Origin: Pseudonocardia sp. ICBG1293
GTDB taxonomy: Bacteria > Actinomycetota > Actinomycetes > Mycobacteriales > Pseudonocardiaceae
Assembly: GCF_020131355.1 (NCBI RefSeq)
Contig: NZ_JAHLEL010000009.1
Coordinates: forward strand, 62,001-126,000
Direction of reading: 5' to 3'
DNA length: 64,000 bases
Shown here: piece by piece, positions 58,521 to 64,000 of the stretch
How the letters are laid out: each line of letters starts with the position of its first letter
Position numbering within the stretch: position 1 is the first letter of the stretch
Notes under the pieces: model-generated
Seen by the model: the letters and a program-made list of their open reading frames with translations, nothing else
The model's database searches: none
What the model was told of the DNA's origin: nothing
Position numbers and translations under genes: made by a program

Positions 58521-59672
58521 TCAGTACGAGCGCGGCAGGCCCAGCACGTGCTCGGCGACGTGGTTGAGCACCATCTCCTGCGGGAGCGGTGCCAGGCGCA
58601 TCAGGCGGGCCTCGGTGAAGTAGCGGCTCACGTCGTACTCGGTGGCGTAGCCGAACCCGCCGAGGGTCTGCACCGCCCGGTCCGCGGCGAAGAACGCGGC
58701 CTCGGCGGCCAGGAACTTCGCGGTGTTGGCCTGCTCGCCGCACGGCTCGCCCGCGTCGTAGCGGGCGGCGGCGTCCGCGACCACCAGGGCGGCGGCGTGC
58801 AGCCGCATGTGCGCCTCGGCCAGTGGGAACGCGATGCCCTGGTTCCGGCCGATGGGGCGCCCGAACACCGTGCGCTCCTTCGCGTAGGACACGGCGGCGG
58901 CCAGCGCGGCCCGGCCGGTGCCCAGCGCCTCGGCGGCGATGAGGATCCGCTCCGGGTTGAGCCCGTCGAGGATCAGCCGGAAGCCGTGGTCCCGGTCGCC
59001 GACCAGGTCCGCGGCGTCGACGGGGAGGTCGTCGTAGACGACCTCGCAGGACACCACCGCGTTGCGGCCCAGCTTGTCGATCGGGGTGATCGTCACCTCC
59101 GGGCGCTGCAGGTCCGCGAGCAGCAGCGACAGCCCACCGGTGCGGGTCGTGACCTGCTCGCGCGGGGTGGTGCGCACCAGCAGCAGGACCTTGTCGCAGT
59201 AGGGCGCCTTCGACGTCCACACCTTGCGCCCGCGGACCAGGTACCGCTCGCCGTCCCACCGGGCGGTCGTGGTGATGGCGGTGGTGTCCAGGCCCGCGTC
59301 GGGCTCGGTGACCCCGAACGCGACCTGCAGCGACCCGTCGGCGACCCGGAGCAGGTAGCGACGCCGCGTCTCCTCCGACCCGTGCTTCACGACGGGGTTC
59401 ATCCCGAACACCGACAGGTGGATCGCCGAGGCACCGTTCATCGCGGCCCCGGACGCGGCGACCTCCTCCATCACCGCGGCGGCCTCGGAGATCCCGGCGC
59501 CCCCGCCGCCGTAGGCCTCGGGGATCGCGACGCCGATCCAGCCGCCGGCGGCCATCGCGTCGTGGAACTCCTGCGGGAAGCGGTGCTCGCGGTCGCAGGC
59601 GCGCCAGTACTCCGGACCGAACCGGGAGCAGACCGCGCGCACGCCCTCCCGGACCTCCGGGTGCGTGCTCAC
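58521..59672 (-). CDS. Acyl-CoA dehydrogenase family protein
   Basis: 383 aa from GTG 59672. FAD/substrate motifs 'VAFGVTEPDAGLDTTAITTT' (residues ~115-134) and 'VWTSKAPYCDKVLLLVRTT'; catalytic region 'QTLGGFGYATEYDVSRYFTE'. The usual base Glu position in the C-terminal loop corresponds to 'YATEYDVSRYF', consistent with short/medium-chain or isovaleryl-type enzymes. It would desaturate an acyl-CoA and pass electrons to ETF. The start overlaps the LLM gene's stop by four bases. Confidence 0.92.
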   Translation of the reverse strand: MSTHPEVREGVRAVCSRFGPEYWRACDREHRFPQEFHDAMAAGGWIGVAIPEAYGGGGAGISEAAAVMEEVAASGAAMNGASAIHLSVFGMNPVVKHGSEETRRRYLLRVADGSLQVAFGVTEPDAGLDTTAITTTARWDGERYLVRGRKVWTSKAPYCDKVLLLVRTTPREQVTTRTGGLSLLLADLQRPEVTITPIDKLGRNAVVSCEVVYDDLPVDAADLVGDRDHGFRLILDGLNPERILIAAEALGTGRAALAAAVSYAKERTVFGRPIGRNQGIAFPLAEAHMRLHAAALVVADAAARYDAGEPCGEQANTAKFLAAEAAFFAADRAVQTLGGFGYATEYDVSRYFTEARLMRLAPLPQEMVLNHVAEHVLGLPRSY

Positions 59673-60679
59673 GCCGCCCGCAGGCGGGTGACCACGTCCA
59701 GCACCAGGGCGGGGTCGGCGTCGTAGGGGGTGTAGAGCGACACCCGGTCGACGAGGTCCCGGTAGCGGTCCGCGATCCCGGAGGCGACCGCGGCCGGGTC
59801 GCCCGCGACGGCGAACAGGTCGAGCAGGTCGTCGTCGACGAGGCCGGCCATCTCGTCCCAGGCCTGCTGCCGCGACAGCCCGTTGAGCTCGTCGGCCAGC
59901 GCGCCGCGGCCGTGGTGCTCCAGCACCGGGCGGTACGGCGGGGTGGAGGCGTAGAACGCGATCTGGCGGCGCACCCCCGCCTCGGCGGCGGCCCGGGCGT
60001 CGGCGTCGGCGCCCAGGACGGCGAAGACCGGCAGGCAGACGTCGAAACCGGTGAGGTCGTCGCGGCCGCGCCCGCGGCGCAGTGCGGGCAGGGTGACCTC
60101 GGCGAGGTAGGACGGCGAGGTCAGCGAGTGGGCCAGCAGGCCGTCGGTGACCCGGCCCGCGACCTCGGTCATCCGCTCGCCGACCGCGGCCAGCATCACC
60201 GGCGGTATCCCGTGCGGGTTGGGCCCCGGCGAGAAGAACTCGGTCATCAGGGTGTGGGAGTAGAACTCGCCGCGGTGGTGCAGCCGGTCCCCGGTGGCCC
60301 AGGCGTGGAAGATCGCCCGCAACGCCGAGACGAAGTCCTCCATGCGGGCCGCCGGGCGGCTCCACGGCATGCCGAACCGGCGCTCGATGTGCGGGCGGAC
60401 CTGCGATCCCAGCCCGAGGTCGAACCGGCCGCCGGAGACCAGCTGCACGTCGTTGGCCTGGTAGGCGAGCGTCATCGGGTTGCGGGCGAAGGCCACCGCG
60501 ATGGCGGACTGCAGCCGGATCCGGCGGGTGGCCCTGGCCGCGAGCGCCAGCGAGACGAACGCGTCGTGCGCGGTCTCCGGCACGGACAGGGTGTCGTAGC
60601 CGTCGGCCTCGGCGGCGACGGCGGCCGCCTCGGTCGCGTCCGGGGTGGCGGAGAACCCGCCGGTGGTGTCGACGCGCAT
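59669..60679 (-). CDS. LLM-class F420-dependent oxidoreductase
   Basis: 336 aa TIM-barrel flavin/F420 reductase: 'AAAVAAEADGYDTLSVPETA', 'ALAARATRRIRLQSAIAVAF', 'RNPMTLAYQANDVQLVSGGR' and 'FDLGLGSQVRPHIERRFGMP'. The SGGRFDLGLG motif is typical of the LLM family; the overall form matches the TIGR03617 F420-linked group. Substrate unknown. ATG 60679, one base after the stop of the lipase gene. Confidence 0.9.
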   Translation of the reverse strand: MRVDTTGGFSATPDATEAAAVAAEADGYDTLSVPETAHDAFVSLALAARATRRIRLQSAIAVAFARNPMTLAYQANDVQLVSGGRFDLGLGSQVRPHIERRFGMPWSRPAARMEDFVSALRAIFHAWATGDRLHHRGEFYSHTLMTEFFSPGPNPHGIPPVMLAAVGERMTEVAGRVTDGLLAHSLTSPSYLAEVTLPALRRGRGRDDLTGFDVCLPVFAVLGADADARAAAEAGVRRQIAFYASTPPYRPVLEHHGRGALADELNGLSRQQAWDEMAGLVDDDLLDLFAVAGDPAAVASGIADRYRDLVDRVSLYTPYDADPALVLDVVTRLRAA

Positions 60680-60680
60680 C

Positions 60681-61592
60681 TCAGGCGTCCTGCCGGCCGG
60701 ACGTGGCGCCGTCCCCGCGGGCGGGCACCACGCGGTCCAGCCAGGACAGCAGGTCCGCGACGATCTCCTCGCGGTTGGTCTCGTTGAACACCTCGTGCCG
60801 GGCGCCCGGCCAGACCTTCAGGGTGACGTCCTGCAGGCCTGCCTCGGCGTAGCGCTCGGTGAGCGGCCGCACCAGGGCCAGCCCGGCGTTGACCGGGTCC
60901 TGGTCGCCGACCACGACGTAGACCGGCAGCCCGCCCGCGATCCGCTTCAGCGTCGCGGCCTCGGCGAGCGGACGCCCACCGGCGAACATCGCCCGGGTCC
61001 CGGGGGCGTCCAGGCCGAAGCCGCAGCGGGCGTCGGCGACGTAGGCGTCGACCTGTGCGGCGTCGCGGGAGAGCCACTCGAAGCCGGTGCGCTGCTCGAA
61101 CGGTGCGTTGAACGACGACAGGTCCAGCGGGCCGGACAGGTCCAGCCCCTGCTCTATCAGGTCGAGCAGCGCGGTGCCGGACAGGACGACCGCGTCCGGC
61201 GGGGTGCCGTCGGCCACGAGCGCCTGCTGCACGGCGAAGGAGCCCATGCTGTGGCCGAGCAGCACCAGCCCGACGCCCGGGTGCTCGGCCCGGGCGTGCG
61301 CGGACAGCAGGCCGATGTCGGTGACGAGCTGGTCCCAGCCGTCGTCGCCGAGGACGCCGTAGTGCTCGGGTCCGCCCGCGGTGGCGCCGTGCCCACGGTG
61401 GTCCTGGGCATACACCGCGAAGCCGCGCGCGGTGAGGGTCTCGGCCAGGGGGACGTAGCGCAGGGCGTGCTCGCCCATGCCGTGGGTGATCTGGACGATC
61501 CCGCGCACCGGGTCACCGGCGGCCCCCGGGAGCCAGCGGTAGGCGGTGACGGCGGTGCCGTCGCGGCCGGAGAAGGTGAACGTGTCGGACAT
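60681..61592 (-). CDS. Alpha/beta hydrolase, monoacylglycerol lipase-like
   Basis: 303 aa. Lysophospholipase/monoglyceride lipase type: 'RGIVQITHGMGEHALRYVPL' (oxyanion region), 'YAQDHRGHGATAGGPEHYG', nucleophile 'VLLGHSMGSFAVQQALVAD', acid 'PVYVVVGDQDPVNAGLALV' and His 'WPGARHEVFNETNREEIV'. It hydrolyses glycerides or other esters in the cytoplasm. First gene of the lipase-LLM-ACAD operon; the products of ester hydrolysis could feed the dehydrogenase (inference). ATG 61592. Confidence 0.9.
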   Translation of the reverse strand: MSDTFTFSGRDGTAVTAYRWLPGAAGDPVRGIVQITHGMGEHALRYVPLAETLTARGFAVYAQDHRGHGATAGGPEHYGVLGDDGWDQLVTDIGLLSAHARAEHPGVGLVLLGHSMGSFAVQQALVADGTPPDAVVLSGTALLDLIEQGLDLSGPLDLSSFNAPFEQRTGFEWLSRDAAQVDAYVADARCGFGLDAPGTRAMFAGGRPLAEAATLKRIAGGLPVYVVVGDQDPVNAGLALVRPLTERYAEAGLQDVTLKVWPGARHEVFNETNREEIVADLLSWLDRVVPARGDGATSGRQDA

Positions 61593-61658
61593 GCGTGGGC
61601 ACCACCAGCGGTGAGGGGTCGATCTCGGTCGGATCGTGCGGCACGGGACCGAAGGGGG

Positions 61659-62123
61659 TCAATGCTCGCCTGCGGGTTCGATCTCGGCGAGGTCGGCGAC
61701 CAGCGCCGCGAGGACGCGCAGCGTGGCGTCGACGTCGGTGGCCGGGAGGTGCGCGGCGACCGTCCGCAGCCGGGTGTGCTCGCGCCCGACGACGTCCTCG
61801 ATCACCGCCAGGCCCGCCGCGGTCGCGGCGACGAGCTTGGAACGCCGGTGCCGCGGGTTGTCGGTCCGCTCGACCAGTCCGGCGGCGAGGGCCTCGTCCA
61901 CCATGCGCTGCACGAACTGACGGCTCAGCGACTGCGAACGACCGATCTCGGGCACGGTCATCGGGCCGTGCCGCCGGAGCTGGTCGAGCACCGCGCGCAC
62001 TCCGGCGGACACCCGGTTCTCCGGCGCCGTCTCCTCCACCTCGCGCAGCACCCGTCGGTAGAGCGGGCCCACCAGGAGGTACACCTCGGCGAGCTTCTCG
62101 GCGGTCCGGTCGATGTCGGTCAC
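61659..62123 (-). CDS. MarR-family transcriptional regulator
   Basis: 154 aa from GTG 62123. Winged HTH 'GVRAVLDQLRRHGPMTVPEI' then 'GRSQSLSRQFVQRMVDEALA' and the wing 'AGLVERTDNPRHRRSKLVAA'. Flanking helices form the dimer. It is divergent from an alpha/beta-hydrolase gene, and two palindromes with centres about 31 bp apart lie between them. It may also affect the lipase operon downstream. Confidence 0.88.
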   Translation of the reverse strand: MTDIDRTAEKLAEVYLLVGPLYRRVLREVEETAPENRVSAGVRAVLDQLRRHGPMTVPEIGRSQSLSRQFVQRMVDEALAAGLVERTDNPRHRRSKLVAATAAGLAVIEDVVGREHTRLRTVAAHLPATDVDATLRVLAALVADLAEIEPAGEH

Positions 62124-62133
62124 CCGGCAATTG

Positions 62134-62187
62134 TGACACCTCAGTTGTCATGCGGACCGAGTCATGACACCTTGGGTGTCATGACTC
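62134..62187. promoter_or_regulatory. Twin MarR operators, one covering the start codon
   Basis: Site 1: TGACAC-CTCAG-TTGTCA (62134-62150). Site 2: perfect 13-bp arms GAGTCATGACACC (62159-62171) and GGTGTCATGACTC (62175-62187) with a TTG spacer. The hydrolase ATG (62181-62183) is inside the right arm of site 2, so that message is probably leaderless or starts very close to the operator. Confidence 0.78.
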
Positions 62188-63032
62188 TCCCCCTGGCCCG
62201 GAGCACCGTCCCGGCGTTCCTGCCCGTACCGGGCGGTCGCGTCGCCTTTCGCGACACCGGTCCGCACCCCGACGGGCGGCCTCCGCTGGTCCTGCTGCAC
62301 GGCGGGGCGCTCGACGGCCGCATGTGGGCCCGGCAGGTCGGACCGCTGTCGGCCCGGCACCGGGTGATCGTCCCGGACGCACGCGGGCACGGCGCCTCGT
62401 CGGACCCGGGGCCCGACGGGTACCGCCCGCACGACGACGTCGCCGTGCTGCTGGAGCAGCTGGGCACCGGTCCGGTGGTGCTGGTGGGGCTCTCGATGGG
62501 CGCGCGGATCGCGTTCGACACCGCGCTGGAGCGGCCCGACCTCGTCGACCGGGTCGTGCTCAGCGGCGCCGGTGCCGGCGCGCCCACCTGGACCGACCCC
62601 TGGATGCTCGACAGGATGGCCCGCTGGGAGCAGGCCCGCCTCGACCTCGACGCCGAGCGCTGGATCTCGGTGTTCCTGGAGTTCGTGCCCGGCCCGCACC
62701 GGATGGCGGCCGAGGTCGACCCGGCCGTGCTCGCCGAGGTCCGGCTGATGGCCGTCGACATGCTGGCCCACCACCTGCCCGCGGACCCGGCCGCGCCGCC
62801 GGCGCCGATCGGCTTCCTCGACGACGCCCTCGACCGGGCCCCGGGCCTGGCGGTGCCACTGCTCGGCGTCGTCGGCGATCTCGACTCCGACGACCACCGG
62901 CGGATCGTCACCGGGACCGTGGAGCGGGTCCCGGACGGCCGGCTCGCGACCGTGCCGGGTACCGCGCACTACCCGAACATGGAACGCCCGGCGGAGTTCG
63001 AGCGGCTGCTGGCCGGGTTCCTCAGCCGGTAG
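62181..63032 (+). CDS. Alpha/beta hydrolase
   Basis: 283 aa. 'VLLHGGALDGRMWARQVGPL' near residue 33, 'VIVPDARGHGASSDPGPDGY', nucleophile 'VVLVGLSMGARIAFDTALER' (G-L-S-M-G), acid in 'LLGVVGDLDSDDHRRIV' and His in 'VPGTAHYPNMERPAEF'. Resembles 3-oxoadipate enol-lactonase/esterase-type hydrolases; substrate unknown. Divergent from the MarR gene. Its 3' end overlaps the convergent methyltransferase by 11 bases. Confidence 0.88.
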   Translation: MTLPLARSTVPAFLPVPGGRVAFRDTGPHPDGRPPLVLLHGGALDGRMWARQVGPLSARHRVIVPDARGHGASSDPGPDGYRPHDDVAVLLEQLGTGPVVLVGLSMGARIAFDTALERPDLVDRVVLSGAGAGAPTWTDPWMLDRMARWEQARLDLDAERWISVFLEFVPGPHRMAAEVDPAVLAEVRLMAVDMLAHHLPADPAAPPAPIGFLDDALDRAPGLAVPLLGVVGDLDSDDHRRIVTGTVERVPDGRLATVPGTAHYPNMERPAEFERLLAGFLSR

Positions 63033-63630
63033 GGGTGCGCGCCCACACCGCGTACAGCGGGTCCCCGGGGGCACCGCAGTCGCGGGCGGCCGGGGTGTCG
63101 AACGCGCCGCTGCGCCGGAAGTACTCGCCCACGATCGCGACCCGCGCCGCGTCGTCGGAGGCGAGCCAGCCGCGGACCGCCTTGGTCGGGAAGCAGCGGT
63201 CCGAGAACGTGGCGGCGAACACCCCGCCGGGGGCCAGCACCCGTCCCACCTCGGCGAACACCGCGACCGGGTCGGTCAGGTAGTCGACCGAGACGGTGCA
63301 GACGCAGGCGTCGAACGCGGCGTCGGCGAACGGGAGCACCGGGTCGGCGTTGAGGTCGTGCCGGACCGCCTCGTGGGCCATCGGGTTGGCCGCGAGCTCG
63401 GCCCGGTTCATGCCCAGCACGGTCAGGTGCTCCGGGCGGCGCGACAGGTGCGACACCCACGACGACATCAGGTCCAGCACCCGGCCGGTGGTGCCGATCT
63501 CGTCGTAGAACGCCGTCGCGGCCGCGATCGCACCCTCGTCGATGTGCTGGACGAACCGGGGCGGCAGGTAGAACTCCCGGTCGTCGGCGGGGTCGGCGCG
63601 GTCGAAGAAGCCGTCGGGAAATTCGCTCAT
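63022..63630 (-). CDS. SAM-dependent methyltransferase-like protein
   Basis: 202 aa. Rossmann motif region 'GTTGRVLDLMSSWVSHLSRR' (a DLM-S variant of the usual E/DxGxG motif I), 'AAFDACVCTVSVDYLTDP' and 'GRVLAPGGVFAATFSDRCFP'. The glycine-poor motif I suggests weakened or altered SAM binding. Resembles hypothetical methyltransferases that begin 'FFDRxDP'. ATG 63630. Divergent from the partial hydrolase. Confidence 0.75.
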   Translation of the reverse strand: MSEFPDGFFDRADPADDREFYLPPRFVQHIDEGAIAAATAFYDEIGTTGRVLDLMSSWVSHLSRRPEHLTVLGMNRAELAANPMAHEAVRHDLNADPVLPFADAAFDACVCTVSVDYLTDPVAVFAEVGRVLAPGGVFAATFSDRCFPTKAVRGWLASDDAARVAIVGEYFRRSGAFDTPAARDCGAPGDPLYAVWARTPTG

Positions 63631-63650
63631 CGTCGTGGAAGTCTGCTGCC

Positions 63651-64000
63651 ATGACGACGTTCGTGCTGGTCCACGGCGCCTGGGGCGGCGCCCACGCCTT
63701 CCACCTGGTGCGCCCGCTGCTGCGCGCGGCCGGGCACGAGGTGGTGACGCCCGCGCTCACCGGCATCGGCGAGCGCTCGCATCTGGCCGGGCCCTGGATC
63801 GACCTGTCGGTGCACGTGCGCGACGTGGTGAACGCGGTGCTCTACGAGGACCTGCACGACATCGTGCTGCTTGGCTTCTCCTACGGCGGGATGGTCGTGA
63901 CCGGGGCGCTCGAGGAGATCGGTGACCGGGTCCGGGAGCTGGTCTACCTCGACGCGTTCGTCCCCGGCGACGGCGAGTCCGTCCTGGACCTGGCGCCCGC
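63651..64000 (+). CDS. Alpha/beta hydrolase, partial at window end
   Basis: First ~116 residues. 'TTFVLVHGAWGGAHAFHLVR' with the oxyanion HGAWGG, 'VVTPALTGIGERSHLAGPWI', and the nucleophile elbow 'IVLLGFSYGGMVVTGALEEI' (G-F-S-Y-G) match the esterase/salicylate-esterase-like family (EstC type). The acid and His lie beyond the edge. ATG 63651. Confidence 0.85.
   Translation, partial: MTTFVLVHGAWGGAHAFHLVRPLLRAAGHEVVTPALTGIGERSHLAGPWIDLSVHVRDVVNAVLYEDLHDIVLLGFSYGGMVVTGALEEIGDRVRELVYLDAFVPGDGESVLDLAP

Noticed and set aside
60645..63032. Single plus-strand protein of about 795 residues
   Set aside because: Only the part from ATG 62181 matches a family; the upstream stretch is antisense to the lipase and MarR genes.

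Overview
The window is about 64 kb of very GC-rich actinobacterial chromosome. GTG starts, four-base ATGA/GTGA gene overlaps and long open reading frames on non-coding strands are common throughout. Family content points to the Pseudonocardiaceae, and a Pseudonocardia-like organism is the best guess: a cobalt-type nitrile hydratase cluster, a mycofactocin-type SDR, an F420-type LLM oxidoreductase, an Rpf protein, an Asp23/AmaP/DUF2273/DUF6286 envelope operon, a GAF-ANTAR regulator and a SpoIIE phosphatase. The genus is inference. No rRNA, tRNA or CRISPR array was seen.

Layout. 1-13.4 kb: catabolic and regulatory genes (SnoaL-like gene ending in an 8-bp tandem repeat, CMD/GntR pair, two TetR/oxidoreductase pairs with clear operators, S9 peptidase plus SMR pump, acyl-CoA ligase, PucR regulator, disrupted polysaccharide deacetylase, SDR). 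13.4-19.1 kb: secreted and signalling proteins (Tat-exported ferritin-like protein, secreted Gln/Thr-rich protein, GAF-ANTAR protein, SpoIIE phosphatase, GNAT). 19.1-23.2 kb: a LysR-linked NTF2-like/mycofactocin-SDR operon with the SDR frameshifted, and a TetR/DUF308 pair. 23.2-29.4 kb: nitrile/amide catabolism, ordered ArsR regulator, SRPBCC-AmiC-like sensor, operator/promoter, amidase, NHase beta, NHase alpha, NHase accessory protein, hairpin, then an unusual protein fusing a metal-site-deficient NHase alpha-like domain to an accessory-like domain. 29.3-33.8 kb: a putative TetR regulon defined by three matching operators, covering a DUF5134 protein, a 49-aa protein plus a disrupted linalool-dehydratase/isomerase-like gene, the TetR gene and an MpaB-family oxygenase. 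33.9-37.4 kb: manganese catalase and two paralogous small secreted chaplin-like proteins separated by an IS630 element. 37.4-43.9 kb: thioesterase, hydrolase, P-type ATPase, ChrB-like protein, aldo/keto reductase and a disrupted membrane protein. 44-47.6 kb: six-gene Asp23/AmaP envelope operon and a hypothetical gene. 47.7-54.5 kb: methyltransferases, L,D-transpeptidase, monooxygenase, alcohol dehydrogenase, PadR, small membrane proteins, Rpf. 54.5-58.5 kb: a two-tyrosine-recombinase module. 58.5-64 kb: acyl-CoA dehydrogenase/LLM/lipase operon, a MarR/hydrolase pair with strong palindromes, a methyltransferase and a partial hydrolase.

How the genes work together. In the nitrile block NHase would turn nitriles into amides and the amidase amides into acids; the AmiC-like sensor and ArsR-type regulator probably control the promoter at 25.15 kb. 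Several genes (deacetylase, mycofactocin SDR, amidase start, Ldi-like gene, one membrane protein) carry frameshifts or stops, best explained as net deletions where judged. They reflect either real gene decay or an indel-prone assembly, and the sequence alone cannot settle which.
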